A stretch of DNA of 58,313 bases from Candidatus Kapaibacterium sp. (GTDB lineage: Bacteria > Bacteroidota > Ignavibacteria > Kapaibacteriales > UBA2268): the NCBI GenBank assembly GCA_937927515.1, contig CALBDO010000007.1, positions 1-58,313 of the forward strand. Direction: 5' to 3'. This document shows positions 1 to 9,620 of this stretch, one piece after another. The number at the start of each line of letters is the position of its first letter. Positions within the stretch are counted from its first letter, which is position 1. A program made the position numbers and the translations under genes. Below the pieces are notes generated by a model that saw only the letters and a program-made list of their open reading frames with translations, had not been told where the DNA came from and did no database searches.

Positions 1-308
1 ATTTTACTGTCACGAAAATAAGTCTTTATGGAAGATAAAGAACATTTGAACTAAATCTTCGAAGTGTTAAGATTAAATTTTATGAGCACTTGGAGCATTT
101 AGATGATAAAATAAACCAATATTAAACAAGCCCTAAGAGAAAAATTTGAATAAACTAATGCAACTTAATTTCTTTTGTGTTTACTAAAAGAAGTTTAAGG
201 TGGTATCCTTTGCTAAATACAACAAAGAAATAAAGGTAATTTTATGATTTGATTAGGTTGTATTGGTCATAAAGAAATTTATCAAAGAAACATTCTTATC
301 TTTTTACA
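1..308. other. Gene-free left edge
   Basis: No open frame with coding character, no tRNA and no clear hairpin is visible in this AT-rich stretch. The first gene, on the minus strand, ends at 309. The stretch may hold the 3' flank of that operon, or a promoter for a gene outside the window. I see nothing I can name. Confidence 0.5.
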
Positions 309-1289
309 TCAATTTTGTTTTATTTCCTTTTTAGTAATTTTTAGTTTTAATTTTTCAATCATATCGGCAACCATACGAGGCAGGTCGTAGTCTGGTTGCC
401 ATCCCCAGTCGTTGCGGGCATCCGAGTCGTCGACGTCGTCTGGCCACGAGTCTGCAATTTCTTGTCGATAGTCGGGCTTAAATTCAATTTCAAAATTTGG
501 GTAATGTTTACGAATTTCTTCAACAAGGGATTTGACATCGAAGCTCATAGAGCCAACATTGTAGTCGCAGTGATGTGTTAATTGTTCAATTGGTGCGTTG
601 AGAAGATTTACTGCTGCTTTTATGCAATCGGGCATATACATCATTGGTAGGCGAGTGTTTTCATTGACAAAACAAATAAATTTTTCGCCTGCGACTGCTT
701 TGTAGAATATTTCAACGGCGTAGTCCGTAGTTCCGCCACCAGGTAATGCCTCGGAGGAAATAATGCCAGGATATCTTACGCCCCGGCAGTCCAAACCATA
801 TTTTTGAAAATAGTAATCTCCGAGTAATTCAATTGTGACTTTAGTCAAGCCGTACATAGTTCTTGGTTTTAATATACCCTCTTGAGGAGCAACTTTTGGT
901 ACCCCCGGTCCCCAAACAGCAATAGAGCTTGGTACAAAGATTTTCGAAAGTTGATGTTTAACGCCAATATTAAAAGCGTTTAAAGTTCCGTTGATATTGA
1001 CATTCCAGCATCGCATTGGATTGGCTTCACCCACAGCAGACAATATTGCAGCAAGATGGACGATAGTGTCCACGTTATGTCTACGAACTATACGTTCAAA
1101 ATCGTCAAAATTTGTTACATCAAGTGTTTCAAAAATACCATTATGCAGCGTACTTTCAGCATTTGGTACGACTATGTCGGACGCAACTACACTTTCCTCG
1201 CCGTAAATTTTTCGTAATGCTATTGTTAATTCAGTTCCAATTTGACCATTTGCTCCAGTGACAAGTATTCTCTTAGTTTCTTTTTTCAT
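309..1289 (-). CDS. tdh: L-threonine 3-dehydrogenase, SDR/epimerase type
   Basis: An extended short-chain dehydrogenase of 326 residues that probably oxidises L-threonine to 2-amino-3-ketobutyrate with NAD+ in the cytoplasm. The N-terminus carries the Rossmann motif TGANGQIG, followed by DVTN and HLAAILSAVGE. The catalytic Ser lies in FVPSSIAVWGP and the Tyr/Lys pair in MYGLTK. The segment GGGTTDYAVEIF near residue 185 is typical of the epimerase-like threonine dehydrogenases of Bacteroidota and separates it from UDP-sugar epimerases. The start follows the recF stop by one base, and the AAAGGTG ribosome site lies inside the recF end, so the genes are likely co-transcribed. A nucleotide-sugar epimerase is the main alternative. 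Confidence 0.85.
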   Translation of the reverse strand: MKKETKRILVTGANGQIGTELTIALRKIYGEESVVASDIVVPNAESTLHNGIFETLDVTNFDDFERIVRRHNVDTIVHLAAILSAVGEANPMRCWNVNINGTLNAFNIGVKHQLSKIFVPSSIAVWGPGVPKVAPQEGILKPRTMYGLTKVTIELLGDYYFQKYGLDCRGVRYPGIISSEALPGGGTTDYAVEIFYKAVAGEKFICFVNENTRLPMMYMPDCIKAAVNLLNAPIEQLTHHCDYNVGSMSFDVKSLVEEIRKHYPNFEIEFKPDYRQEIADSWPDDVDDSDARNDWGWQPDYDLPRMVADMIEKLKLKITKKEIKQN

Positions 1290-1290
1290 T

Positions 1291-2466
1291 TTACACCTTT
1301 GATTTATGAAATAAGTCCAACTTACTTACAATTCCATTCTCAACTTTAAATAAGCTGTATGTTTCAAAATTAATTAGTATTGGTTTAATTAGGTCAATTT
1401 CGGTCAAGGTTATGAACAATTGAAGGTTAAGATTGTTTAATATGTTTAAAACTTGGTTAACTCTATTTAAGTCTAATTCAGAGAAAATGTCGTCGAGTAA
1501 GACAACTGGTTTTGTTTGCTTCGAGTTTTTAAGATAGTTTATCTCAGCATATTTCAATGCTACTAATATCGATTTACTTTGTCCCTGGGATGCAACACAA
1601 CTTGCTGTGCTGTTGTTTAATAAAATAGTAAAGTCGTCTCTATGCGGTCCAAAGAGTGTTTGCCCCCTTTCTAATTCCCTTTTTGCATTTTTTTCGAATT
1701 CTGACCTCAAATGCAAATTTATTATCTCGTCGGAGTAATTGGCTTGAAGCAACTCAGCGTTTATTTCATTATTGTTAAACGGGGAATAAAAAAAGCTTGC
1801 AAACTCATTGCTATTTGTGAGTTCAGTAAAGCATTTTTCAAAAATAGGAGCGAATTTGATAACAAAATTCCCACGGGTTTTGATGATAAAAACAGATGTT
1901 TCGATAAGTTTCTGGGTCCATATATGAAGTAAATCAAATCCAACGTAATTCCCTTTGGATATTTCCAAAAGGAGTTTATTTCGTTGTTTTAAAATTCTCC
2001 GAAATTCATATAATTTATTTAGGTAGACTTTGTCAGTTTGTGCAATTATCCTATCGACAAATTCTCTTCGAAAGGAGGGGGACCCGAAAATAATTCCTCT
2101 CATATCTGGTGCTAAAATTACGGTTGGAAATCTACCGATTAGACTTTGCGAAGTTAAGGCTTGTCCATTTTCTTCACGAATTACTTTTGGTTTTCCTATT
2201 GTGTAGTTAACATAAATGGTAGCTGGAGTGTGGTTTTCTCTTTCAACAGAGATTTCCAGAGCATAATAATCGGTCGAATTTCTAACTATGTTTTGGTCGA
2301 ATTTGGTAACAAAGCTTTTAGAAAACGTACCAATGGAAATGGCTTCGAGTATGCTTGTTTTTCCAGAACCATTGGGGCCAAAAAATATATTTAAACTTGG
2401 TTCAAAAGAGATTTTTGTCTGCCTGTGATTTCTAATATTTTCAAAAAAAATTTGATTAATATGCAT
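1291..2466 (-). CDS. recF: DNA replication and repair protein RecF
   Basis: An SMC-like ABC ATPase of 391 residues that acts with RecO and RecR to load RecA at single-strand gaps. The Walker A motif GPNGSGKTS sits near residue 30. The ABC signature region ASQGQSKS is near residue 305, and Walker B (VVLLDDIFSELD) follows near residue 335. Length is usual for the family (about 360-390). It starts one base after dnaN stops, the conserved dnaN-recF order. dnaA is not next to them here. Confidence 0.97.
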   Translation of the reverse strand: MHINQIFFENIRNHRQTKISFEPSLNIFFGPNGSGKTSILEAISIGTFSKSFVTKFDQNIVRNSTDYYALEISVERENHTPATIYVNYTIGKPKVIREENGQALTSQSLIGRFPTVILAPDMRGIIFGSPSFRREFVDRIIAQTDKVYLNKLYEFRRILKQRNKLLLEISKGNYVGFDLLHIWTQKLIETSVFIIKTRGNFVIKFAPIFEKCFTELTNSNEFASFFYSPFNNNEINAELLQANYSDEIINLHLRSEFEKNAKRELERGQTLFGPHRDDFTILLNNSTASCVASQGQSKSILVALKYAEINYLKNSKQTKPVVLLDDIFSELDLNRVNQVLNILNNLNLQLFITLTEIDLIKPILINFETYSLFKVENGIVSKLDLFHKSKV

Positions 2467-2467
2467 T

Positions 2468-3658
2468 TCAACCGATTTTCATTGGCATAAGCAACATTAA
2501 TAACGTTTCGTTATCGGGTTTAGGTTTAAAGACAGCGGGTTTAGTTTGATTAATGAGGGAAATATATAAGGTGTCGTTTTCATCATCAACTTCGATGTTC
2601 TGTGCTGCTTCCAAAAATAATTCATAGTTGAAGCCAATCAGAAAGTGTTCGCTGTTGAATTCGCAGGGAATAGTTTCTTGCGCTTGTGTTCCAACCTCGG
2701 GGTCTTCGGAAGTCAATGTGAGTGAGTCGGGGTTTATATCAAATTTTATGAGCTTTTGATAGCTACTAGCAAAAAGGCTAACCCTACGGAGAGCAGGGAT
2801 GATATCTTTTTTGCTAACTTTTAAAAGATATGGGCAATCTTGAGGAATAACATTTTCGTATTTAGGAAAGTTTTCGTCGATGATTCGAGTTATAATAACT
2901 GTGTTGTTGATATCAAATCTTACATGAGTAGTTTTTTCGTTTTGTTCAATGAATGAAATGATAACATCATCGTCGGCTTTTCTTAAAAGTTCCACTGTTC
3001 TTGCAGGAACTATCACGTTTAGATTTTCTGGGAAAACATTTAAATCATTAGAGAGTACAGTGGCTTTGGTTAGTCTATAACCATCCGTTGCTACAAAATT
3101 CACCTTATTGCCTTGGAATTGGAATAGAACACCAGTCATTGCGGGTTTGAAATCATCATTCGACACGCAGAAGTAGGTACGTTCGGCAGCCCAAGTGATA
3201 TCTTTCATCGAAATCAAAGCTGCTTTCTTTTTGGTTTCTTCATCAATTGGGTTGATGATTTTTGTGATGTCGGGTTTTTCAGATTGGAAAAGTTCTGGTA
3301 AAGAAAGGTATTCATGATAATCTAAGCCTTTCATCGAATATTTTCCAAAGGCTGTTTTAATGGATATATTGAAAGACTCCGAATCAGAAGAAAAGGTAAA
3401 TTCCTCTGCCTCTTCAAGGGCTTTAATGATGTCTGAAATCTTTTTACCAGGAACAAGAATTTTACCATCCTCCTCTTGATTTACAACTATCTGATGCATG
3501 ATGGTTATTCTTTGGTCCGAAGCAACTATTTTTAGTGTATCGCCTTCAAGAATAAAATAAAAATGTTCCAATACTGGTAGGGTTGATTTACGTGGAAGTG
3601 CTGGTGAAACCTTTTGTAAAGCTAAGTTCAATTCCTTCAACGATACAGTGAATTTCAT
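2468..3658 (-). CDS. dnaN: DNA polymerase III beta sliding clamp
   Basis: Processivity clamp of the replicative polymerase, forming a ring dimer on DNA. The 396-residue protein starts with MKFTVSLKELNLALQKVSPA and shows the three repeated clamp domains, including VNFVATDGYRLTKA in the middle domain. It ends in LLMLLMPMKIG, corresponding to the usual C-terminal LMPMR motif. An insert around residues 125-145, rich in Lys and Glu, makes it slightly longer than the E. coli clamp. The start is set by a GGGAG ribosome site. It is the first gene of the dnaN-recF-tdh unit and is divergent from psd across about 117 bases. Confidence 0.97.
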   Translation of the reverse strand: MKFTVSLKELNLALQKVSPALPRKSTLPVLEHFYFILEGDTLKIVASDQRITIMHQIVVNQEEDGKILVPGKKISDIIKALEEAEEFTFSSDSESFNISIKTAFGKYSMKGLDYHEYLSLPELFQSEKPDITKIINPIDEETKKKAALISMKDITWAAERTYFCVSNDDFKPAMTGVLFQFQGNKVNFVATDGYRLTKATVLSNDLNVFPENLNVIVPARTVELLRKADDDVIISFIEQNEKTTHVRFDINNTVIITRIIDENFPKYENVIPQDCPYLLKVSKKDIIPALRRVSLFASSYQKLIKFDINPDSLTLTSEDPEVGTQAQETIPCEFNSEHFLIGFNYELFLEAAQNIEVDDENDTLYISLINQTKPAVFKPKPDNETLLMLLMPMKIG

Positions 3659-3775
3659 TTTTCTACTCCCTAAATATGATTAAAACAATTTTTTTTAATT
3701 TTAAAATCTAAGTTTTACAATTTATGAAAATGATTAGAAATTTATGTGTATTTTAAAATCTGAGTAGTTAGTTCT

Positions 3776-4474
3776 ATGTGTATAAAAATTGCAAAGTATG
3801 GATTGGATAATTTTTTAGTTGGTATTTCCATCGGGCTGATATTAGTTGCAATACCGTTTTTATTGAGATTAGGAATTGCTTTAAGTGTTTTTTTATGGTT
3901 TGTGGGAGCAGTAGTATTTTTATTTTTCCTTTGGTTTTTTCGAGACCCGAAACGTAATATACCATTGCTTGCGATAGAGGATTGTTCTATAGTTTTAGCT
4001 CCAGCTGATGGTAAAGTTATTGAGATAAAAGAATTAGAAGAGAATTCGTTTTTGAAGCAGAAAGTCTACCAGCTTAGTATTTTTCTCAGTCCTTTGGATG
4101 TGCATGTGAACCGTTCGCCTATTACAGGTGAAGTTTTTTATTATAGTTATCACCCTGGGAAGTTCCTCACAGCATACCATCCCGAAGCCTCCGTGGTGAA
4201 CGAGCATACGTTGATAGGAGTCAAGAATGAGTTCGGTGCCATAGCATTTAAACAGATTGCTGGGGTACTTGCTCGTCGCGTTGTGTGTACATTGGTTTTA
4301 GGCCAGAAAGTTGATGCTGGCGAAAAGATTGGTATGATGAAGTTTGGTTCTCGAATGGACGTTCTGTTGCCAATTACTTCGAGAATTTTTGTTAAGCAAG
4401 GCGATAGGGTCCGCGGTGGCGAGACCATAATCGCAAGATTAAGAAAAGAATTTGAATTTCCAAACATTGGATAA
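3776..4474 (+). CDS. psd: Phosphatidylserine decarboxylase proenzyme
   Basis: Converts phosphatidylserine to phosphatidylethanolamine at the inner membrane. This is the short (232-residue) class. Two hydrophobic segments lie at about residues 12-30 and 32-55, followed by FFRDPKR. The catalytic core contains ADGKVIEI, LSPLDVHVNRSP and YHPG. The self-cleavage site is MKFGSRMDV near residue 190: the Ser becomes the pyruvoyl prosthetic group. This FGSR form is common in the short class, instead of LGST. pssA, which makes its substrate, follows after five bases. Confidence 0.95.
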   Translation: MCIKIAKYGLDNFLVGISIGLILVAIPFLLRLGIALSVFLWFVGAVVFLFFLWFFRDPKRNIPLLAIEDCSIVLAPADGKVIEIKELEENSFLKQKVYQLSIFLSPLDVHVNRSPITGEVFYYSYHPGKFLTAYHPEASVVNEHTLIGVKNEFGAIAFKQIAGVLARRVVCTLVLGQKVDAGEKIGMMKFGSRMDVLLPITSRIFVKQGDRVRGGETIIARLRKEFEFPNIG

Positions 4475-4479
4475 ATCCT

Positions 4480-5226
4480 ATGCTGCGTATCACTCGTTCA
4501 ATTGTACCAAATTCTCTCACTCTTGCAAACTTATTCTCTGGATTTATTGCTATCATTTATGTTTCTCAAGATAAGTTTATATTTGCTGCTTTGTTTATAC
4601 TTTTGGCTGCAATTTTTGATATGATAGATGGTTTGACTGCAAGGCTTGTTCAAAGCGCAAGCGAGTTTGGTGTTCAGCTCGACTCGCTTTCCGATGTGGT
4701 TTCTTTTGGTGTGGTTCCTTCTTTTATGTTGTATAAAATTTATTTTTATCAGTATGGTGATTTTGGATTACTTATTTCTGGTTTGCCTTTGATATGCGGA
4801 GTCCTAAGATTAGCTCGTTTTAATGTTCAGACTAATGCTTTCCAAGATAAGATTTTTTTTACTGGTTTAGCAATACCATCAGCTGCGTTTTTTATTGTTT
4901 CCTACTTGATTTTCTATCACACAAACAATTTATTACCTGAAAAGGTAAGAGAAATCACAATTTTTGCAGTAACAATCATTGCTTCTTTATCAATGGTATC
5001 TACCATAAAATTTTATAATGCACCCAGACCAAACAAAAGATACATTAAACAATACCCTTTTGTTACTGTTTTTTTTCTTGTGGCACTTGTTTTAGCGATT
5101 GTTTCCAAAGGATTAAGTATATTTCCATTTTTCATTGTCTACATTTTTGGTAGTATTTTACGTCATTACTTTTTAAAATATTCACATAAACTGAGGATAT
5201 ATGCCAAAATATTTAGCAAAAGTTAA
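4480..5226 (+). CDS. pssA: CDP-diacylglycerol-serine O-phosphatidyltransferase
   Basis: A multi-pass membrane enzyme of 248 residues joining CDP-diacylglycerol and serine to give phosphatidylserine. The CDP-alcohol phosphotransferase motif D-x2-D-G-x2-A-R-x8-G-x3-D-x3-D is complete near residues 47-73 (DMIDGLTARL, then FGVQLDSLSD). Several hydrophobic helices follow. With psd just upstream it forms the two-step phosphatidylethanolamine route. The end overlaps purS by 26 bases. Confidence 0.95.
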   Translation: MLRITRSIVPNSLTLANLFSGFIAIIYVSQDKFIFAALFILLAAIFDMIDGLTARLVQSASEFGVQLDSLSDVVSFGVVPSFMLYKIYFYQYGDFGLLISGLPLICGVLRLARFNVQTNAFQDKIFFTGLAIPSAAFFIVSYLIFYHTNNLLPEKVREITIFAVTIIASLSMVSTIKFYNAPRPNKRYIKQYPFVTVFFLVALVLAIVSKGLSIFPFFIVYIFGSILRHYFLKYSHKLRIYAKIFSKS

Positions 5227-5467
5227 AGTAATGTTGAAAAAAGGGATACTTGATGTTCAAGGAAAAACTGTTGAAAATTCCCTTAGAACTTTGGGGTTCG
5301 ATACTATTTCTAACATTAGAATTGGAAAGTATATAACATTTGAGATCGAGGCTGAAAGTCTTGAAAAAGCAAATTATGTTGCAAATACTGCGACCGACAA
5401 GCTGCTCTACAATCCGAACATTGAAACTTATTCTTATGAAGTTGATGAAATTCTGGAAGAAAAATGA
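5201..5467 (+). CDS. purS: Phosphoribosylformylglycinamidine synthase subunit PurS
   Basis: Small subunit (88 residues) of the three-part FGAM synthase of purine synthesis, bridging PurL and PurQ. It begins [21 protein letters not shown] and contains the family-typical [20 protein letters not shown]. The start lies inside the pssA end, preceded by TGAGGAT as ribosome site. The stop overlaps the purQ start as ATGA. purL is not in the window. Confidence 0.95.
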   Translation: MPKYLAKVKVMLKKGILDVQGKTVENSLRTLGFDTISNIRIGKYITFEIEAESLEKANYVANTATDKLLYNPNIETYSYEVDEILEEK

Positions 5468-6162
5468 AGTTTGCGGTAGTAATTTTCCCTGGTTCTAATT
5501 GCGACCATGATGCATACTATGCACTAAAGCACAATCTTGGCTTTGAAGTAACTTTTTTGTGGCATAAAGATACAACCATTCCAAATGACATTGATTGCAT
5601 AATACTTCCCGGGGGATTTTCCTATGGGGATTATTTAAGAGCTGGTGCAATAGCTCGTTTCTCTCCCATAATGAGGGAGGTTATAAGTTTTGCTAAAAGA
5701 GGTGGACTTGTCTTAGGTATTTGTAATGGTTTCCAAATTTTAACAGAGTCGCAGCTTCTACCTGGTGCATTGCTTAAAAATTACTCCCTGAAATTTGTTT
5801 GCAAAGATGTTTTTCTTAAAGTTATTAATAATAATTCACCTTTCACCTCGTTTATGAAAGTGGGAGATGTGTTGCGTATACCAATTGCACATTTTGAAGG
5901 CAATTATTATGCTGATGAGTATATAATAAAGCAACTAGAAGACAATGAACAGATTGTTTTTCAATACTGTGATGAGTTTGGAAAAGTGACAGAGGACGCA
6001 AATCCCAATGGTTCATTGAAAAATATCGCTGCAATAGTGAACAAAAATAGAAATGTCTTGGGTATGATGCCACATCCAGAAAGATATTGCGACCCTATTT
6101 TGGGTGGAACTGATGGTAAATTAGTATTTATGTCAATTGTAAATTTTTTGAATAAAATTTAG
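5464..6162 (+). CDS. purQ: Phosphoribosylformylglycinamidine synthase subunit PurQ
   Basis: Class I glutamine amidotransferase (232 residues) that supplies ammonia to PurL in the fourth step of purine synthesis. The nucleophile Cys is in GICNGFQIL near residue 88, the conserved glycine-rich segment is [17 protein letters not shown], and the catalytic His/Glu pair is in MMPHPERY near the C-terminus. It is translationally coupled to purS by a four-base overlap. Confidence 0.97.
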   Translation: MKFAVVIFPGSNCDHDAYYALKHNLGFEVTFLWHKDTTIPNDIDCIILPGGFSYGDYLRAGAIARFSPIMREVISFAKRGGLVLGICNGFQILTESQLLPGALLKNYSLKFVCKDVFLKVINNNSPFTSFMKVGDVLRIPIAHFEGNYYADEYIIKQLEDNEQIVFQYCDEFGKVTEDANPNGSLKNIAAIVNKNRNVLGMMPHPERYCDPILGGTDGKLVFMSIVNFLNKI

Positions 6163-6170
6163 GTGGAAAA

Positions 6171-6356
6171 ATGTTTGGTCTCGGAGCACAAGAATTAATT
6201 TTAATAGCAGTAATCATTTTGCTAATATTTGGTGGAAGAAAGATACCAGAGTTGATGCGGGGACTTGGTCAAGGTATAAAGGAGTTTAAAAAAGCATCTT
6301 CATACAATGAAATTGATGCAAGCCCGGAAAATAATACAGAGAAAAAATCTGAATAG
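6171..6356 (+). CDS. tatA: Sec-independent protein translocase TatA
   Basis: A 61-residue inner-membrane protein of the twin-arginine pathway, which moves folded proteins across the membrane. It has the TatA pattern: MFGLGAQELILIAVIILLIFGG as the membrane segment, the FGG/KIPELMRGLG hinge and amphipathic helix, then a short charged tail. It starts nine bases after purQ with GGTGGAAAA as ribosome site. tatC is not in the window. Confidence 0.92.
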   Translation: MFGLGAQELILIAVIILLIFGGRKIPELMRGLGQGIKEFKKASSYNEIDASPENNTEKKSE

Positions 6357-6358
6357 CT

Positions 6359-6604
6359 ATGTTTGATGTTGGTGGTGGTGAACTTTTATTTATTCTGCTT
6401 GTTATAATTATTCTTTTCGGGCCGGAAAAAATACCAGAGCTTTCAAGATTAATTAACAAGGGAATTAGAAAAGTTCGGCAAGCACAAAGCCAAATTCAGT
6501 CCGAAATAACCAATATTACTCGTGAAATTAACGCCGACCTCGCAGAGAAGGAAGATTTGGGCAAAACAAATCAAAAGCCTTCTCGAAGAGATGTCGAGAA
6601 TTAG
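6359..6604 (+). CDS. TatA/TatB family translocase subunit
   Basis: A second Tat subunit, 81 residues, three bases after tatA. It begins with MFDVGGGELLFILLVIIILF, then FGPEKIPELSRLINKGIRKV. The FGPEKIPEL hinge and longer amphipathic tail are closer to TatB than to TatA, so it may act with TatC in substrate binding. Many FCB genomes call such proteins TatA/E, so the TatB assignment is inference. Confidence 0.85.
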   Translation: MFDVGGGELLFILLVIIILFGPEKIPELSRLINKGIRKVRQAQSQIQSEITNITREINADLAEKEDLGKTNQKPSRRDVEN

Positions 6605-6606
6605 CT

Positions 6607-8256
6607 TTACCACCCAACTGCAATGGTTCTTTTTGTGATTACGAGTTCACCTGTTACAATATCATTTGCTTCTATTAAAAGAACATATCCCCCCGCTTTA
6701 ATTTTGTCACCAAAGCTTGTATTCCCATTCCAAATTAACTGTCCGGAAGATGGTGAAATTTGATTATTTGCAATGGTAGAAATTTCTATGCCCTCCAAGT
6801 CGAAAATCTTAGCTGTAATTCTTGCCTGCTGAAAAGGCAATATGTATGTGATTGTTAAATGAGAATTTGATGAAGGTGAAAATGGTTCGGGTTCTACCAA
6901 AAGTGTTATTTTATCACTTTTTTCAAGCGAAACACTATTGATTTCCCCAGGAGTTGCTCCCCTTTGGTCAACACAAGTGTACCAATGGTCCGGTAGAAAT
7001 GATAATTGTGTGGGTACAAGTTTTTCCAAACTTTTCTGCTTGTAACTTGTGAACTTACCCTTATGCCATTGTGGGAAGTAAGTAAGAGAGTCGTGAGTTA
7101 GCCCGATACTGTTTATCAAGATTATTTGGTCGCCAGTATTTCTTAAGTTGAAACTTTTGTTGCTGTAGAAGAAATTTCTTGAACCCAATTTTTCTTCAAA
7201 ACAGTTGAAAAAAGTTGAATCCCAAAATACCACGAAGTAGCTATTTGGTGGGATACTTAAAATTTCTTCTTTAATTTGTAATTCAATTCTTTTACCAGCG
7301 CTGTTTACAATTTTCCAGCCGTTAATGTTAATTGTATCGAAAGTTGTGTTTGCTAATTCAATGAATTCACCACAACCAGTATAAACATCGAATAAAAATT
7401 CATTGATTTGTATACCAGAGAATTGCTTTGGCAAACTAAGGTCGTATGTTAAAATGCTTTTAGATTTTAAATTCAATGAATCGTAATCAAGTTCAATGGT
7501 TAAGGACTTTAACAGTTGATATTTCATATCCAAAAACTTTTTTCCTAAAGGTATTACAACCGCAAGAGAATCGTATTTCAGTAGATTTGTACTTTTATTT
7601 TCAAAGAAAGTCTCCTCAAAATCTTGGTCATTATTTTTAAATATAAGCTTCGCTAAAATTTGTAGTTTGGGTATAGTAGAAGCTCCTAAATTTTTTAGTG
7701 TTAAGATGCAATCACCGTTTAAAAAATCAACTTTTTTAATGAGTCGGAAATCCATAATTCTGTTGCTGTTGTCTCGGCAAATTGTATTTCCAGTTGTATC
7801 CGATGAAATTTTCCAATTGTTCATGTTATACCCTGGTTCCCTTACATCCAATCTTTCTATTGAAAATCCTTGTTTGATGAGTTTACTCGTGTAGAAAACA
7901 CTGTCGATTAAATTACTATCAAGCGAGTAAATAGAAATTGCATCCCAATCATTATGCAAAGTTGGCAAATTGCATACAATATAATCACATGAAAGGTAAC
8001 TTTGGATTTGGTTTGTATCTCTTAATAAAATTAAGAACGACTGGGGTTGCAATGAGACGGTCTGTTTGATTATTAATCGGGTGGTTCTATTCGATACGAT
8101 AATTCCATCGAGAGTAATTTCAGTTTCACTCGGATTTACAAGTTCAATCCATTCGGATTGGTTTTTTAGTGGAGCAGGGTAGAGTTCATTTATAAAAATT
8201 TGTGAGTATGTTTTTAGCGCATAAAAGAAAAGCAAAAATTTAATTATGTAGCTCAT
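6607..8256 (-). CDS. Secreted protein with two lamin-tail domains
   Basis: A 549-residue exported protein. A signal peptide covers roughly residues 1-18 (hydrophobic, ending TYSQ). A lamin-tail (LTD) domain follows at about 20-115, opening with IFINELYPAPLKNQSEWIEL. A second LTD is at about 285-385, opening with IQINEFLFDVYTGCGEFIEL. The last 90 residues start EPEPFSPSSN and contain AKIFDLEGIEI and LIWNGN, like FlgD-type Ig folds and T9SS sorting domains. It may therefore be T9SS cargo or a surface protein of unknown role. It ends two bases from the convergent tat gene and overlaps the msrC end by 17 bases. Confidence 0.8.
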   Translation of the reverse strand: MSYIIKFLLFFYALKTYSQIFINELYPAPLKNQSEWIELVNPSETEITLDGIIVSNRTTRLIIKQTVSLQPQSFLILLRDTNQIQSYLSCDYIVCNLPTLHNDWDAISIYSLDSNLIDSVFYTSKLIKQGFSIERLDVREPGYNMNNWKISSDTTGNTICRDNSNRIMDFRLIKKVDFLNGDCILTLKNLGASTIPKLQILAKLIFKNNDQDFEETFFENKSTNLLKYDSLAVVIPLGKKFLDMKYQLLKSLTIELDYDSLNLKSKSILTYDLSLPKQFSGIQINEFLFDVYTGCGEFIELANTTFDTININGWKIVNSAGKRIELQIKEEILSIPPNSYFVVFWDSTFFNCFEEKLGSRNFFYSNKSFNLRNTGDQIILINSIGLTHDSLTYFPQWHKGKFTSYKQKSLEKLVPTQLSFLPDHWYTCVDQRGATPGEINSVSLEKSDKITLLVEPEPFSPSSNSHLTITYILPFQQARITAKIFDLEGIEISTIANNQISPSSGQLIWNGNTSFGDKIKAGGYVLLIEANDIVTGELVITKRTIAVGW

Positions 8257-8746
8257 AATATGTGATTATAGAGTCTACAGAGGAACTCTTCATCAGGATT
8301 TCTAAAAGACTGGAGATGAACTCTGCTTCCATCTCGTTAAATCGGTTGTAAATTGGACTATCTATATCAAATACCCCTATGATTTTATTCTTGTAAATCA
8401 CAGGAATGACCATTTCTGAATTGGCAGAAGGGTCGCATGGAATATATCCAGGGAACTTGTGAACATCTGGCACTATTACTGCTTTTTTGGCTTTTACACA
8501 TGAGCCACAAACTCCCTCTGAAATTGGAATTCTCGTGCAAGCTATTTTTCCCTGGAATGGTCCTAACACCAAATTCTCATTTGATATAAAGTAAAAACCA
8601 GCCCAGTTAACACCATTAAGATTATGAAAAATCAACGAAGCGAAATTGCTTGCATTTGTGATGAAATTTTTTTCGTCGCCTAAAATGTTTTCCAATTTCT
8701 CTTTTATTGCTAAATAATGATTTAAGGATAAATCAAGCTCTTGCAT
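8240..8746 (-). CDS. msrC: Free methionine-(R)-sulfoxide reductase (GAF domain)
   Basis: A 168-residue single GAF domain that reduces free methionine-R-sulfoxide in the cytoplasm, an oxidative-repair function. The diagnostic segments are GVNWAGFYFI, LVLGPFQGKIACTRIP, EGVCGSC and FPGYIPCDPSANSE. All three family cysteines (in ACTRIP, GVCG and IPCD) are present, so I expect an active enzyme rather than a sensory GAF protein. It overlaps the start of the downstream lamin-tail gene by 17 bases. Confidence 0.93.
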   Translation of the reverse strand: MQELDLSLNHYLAIKEKLENILGDEKNFITNASNFASLIFHNLNGVNWAGFYFISNENLVLGPFQGKIACTRIPISEGVCGSCVKAKKAVIVPDVHKFPGYIPCDPSANSEMVIPVIYKNKIIGVFDIDSPIYNRFNEMEAEFISSLLEILMKSSSVDSIITYYELHN

Positions 8747-8772
8747 AGCTCAAAAATGTAAAAAAAGATAAT

Positions 8773-9618
8773 TTACAAATAATTTTTAAAAAAATTCATC
8801 CAAAAATCAAATTTTGAAATATTTTCCCAAAAATCTTCTTCTTTTTCTTGTCTTTTGTGTTGAACAAACTCCACAAAGTTTGAAAATTTTGATATTTCAA
8901 GGCCTTCCTCAGAGCAAAATGTTTCTATTAAATGTATTAAAACTGTCAAATCTTGAATTTCTCCCAAAATTGTTTGAATTGTTTGGATTTCCTTTATCTT
9001 ATCTCTTGGAATAGACAAAATAGATTCAATGGTCTCCATTATATATCTAAATTTCTTAACCTTTAACCTAGTCTTGTGGTAGGAAGAGAAATTAGATGGC
9101 TGAATCTCTTTAATTGAGGTTTCTACCTCGATAAGAGAATTTAATGCAATATTTGCTAAATAGTTTATGGAAGTTTTAGAAATACATTCTTTTTGAGAAA
9201 TGTGATTTCTATAAAAGAAAATGTCACCTCTTAAATCAAATTCTTGGCAAAGTAATGCAGATTTTAGCTTTTTTATTTGTTTTTTTTCATTCTTTTTTAA
9301 AAAGACTAAAAAGTCGGCTAAAATTGGAAATTTTTTAATGTAATTAATTATAGTCGTAATCTGAACTTGGACATCTCTTAATTTATTAAACTTCTTAATT
9401 TTTGTTTTAAGCTGCTTTTGAAGTTCTTCGTAAATTGTCTCGTTGCAAATTTGGTCGATTAAATACATAAATGATAAAATACGCCTAATGCTTACGCGAA
9501 GGTCGTGGATTGCCTCATCATCAAAGGATTTAATCACATAATCTAAGTTGTTAACATAAGTTTGCCGGAGGCTATCAAGTCTGTTTAGTAGTAATTTTTT
9601 AATTTCAAGCTCTTCCAT
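8773..9618 (-). CDS. CHAD domain protein
   Basis: A helical, strongly basic protein of about 281 residues. The CHAD hallmarks are IHDLRVSIRRI near residue 38 and HKTRLKVKKFRYIMET near residue 195. CHAD domains bind polyphosphate through conserved basic residues, so a role with polyphosphate is the family-based guess; no enzymatic domain is fused. I prefer the ATG at 9618, two bases after the upstream stop, over a TTG at 9648 whose AAAGG motif touches the start. It is probably co-transcribed with the lipoprotein gene upstream. Confidence 0.85.
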   Translation of the reverse strand: MEELEIKKLLLNRLDSLRQTYVNNLDYVIKSFDDEAIHDLRVSIRRILSFMYLIDQICNETIYEELQKQLKTKIKKFNKLRDVQVQITTIINYIKKFPILADFLVFLKKNEKKQIKKLKSALLCQEFDLRGDIFFYRNHISQKECISKTSINYLANIALNSLIEVETSIKEIQPSNFSSYHKTRLKVKKFRYIMETIESILSIPRDKIKEIQTIQTILGEIQDLTVLIHLIETFCSEEGLEISKFSNFVEFVQHKRQEKEEDFWENISKFDFWMNFFKNYL

Positions 9619-9620
9619 AA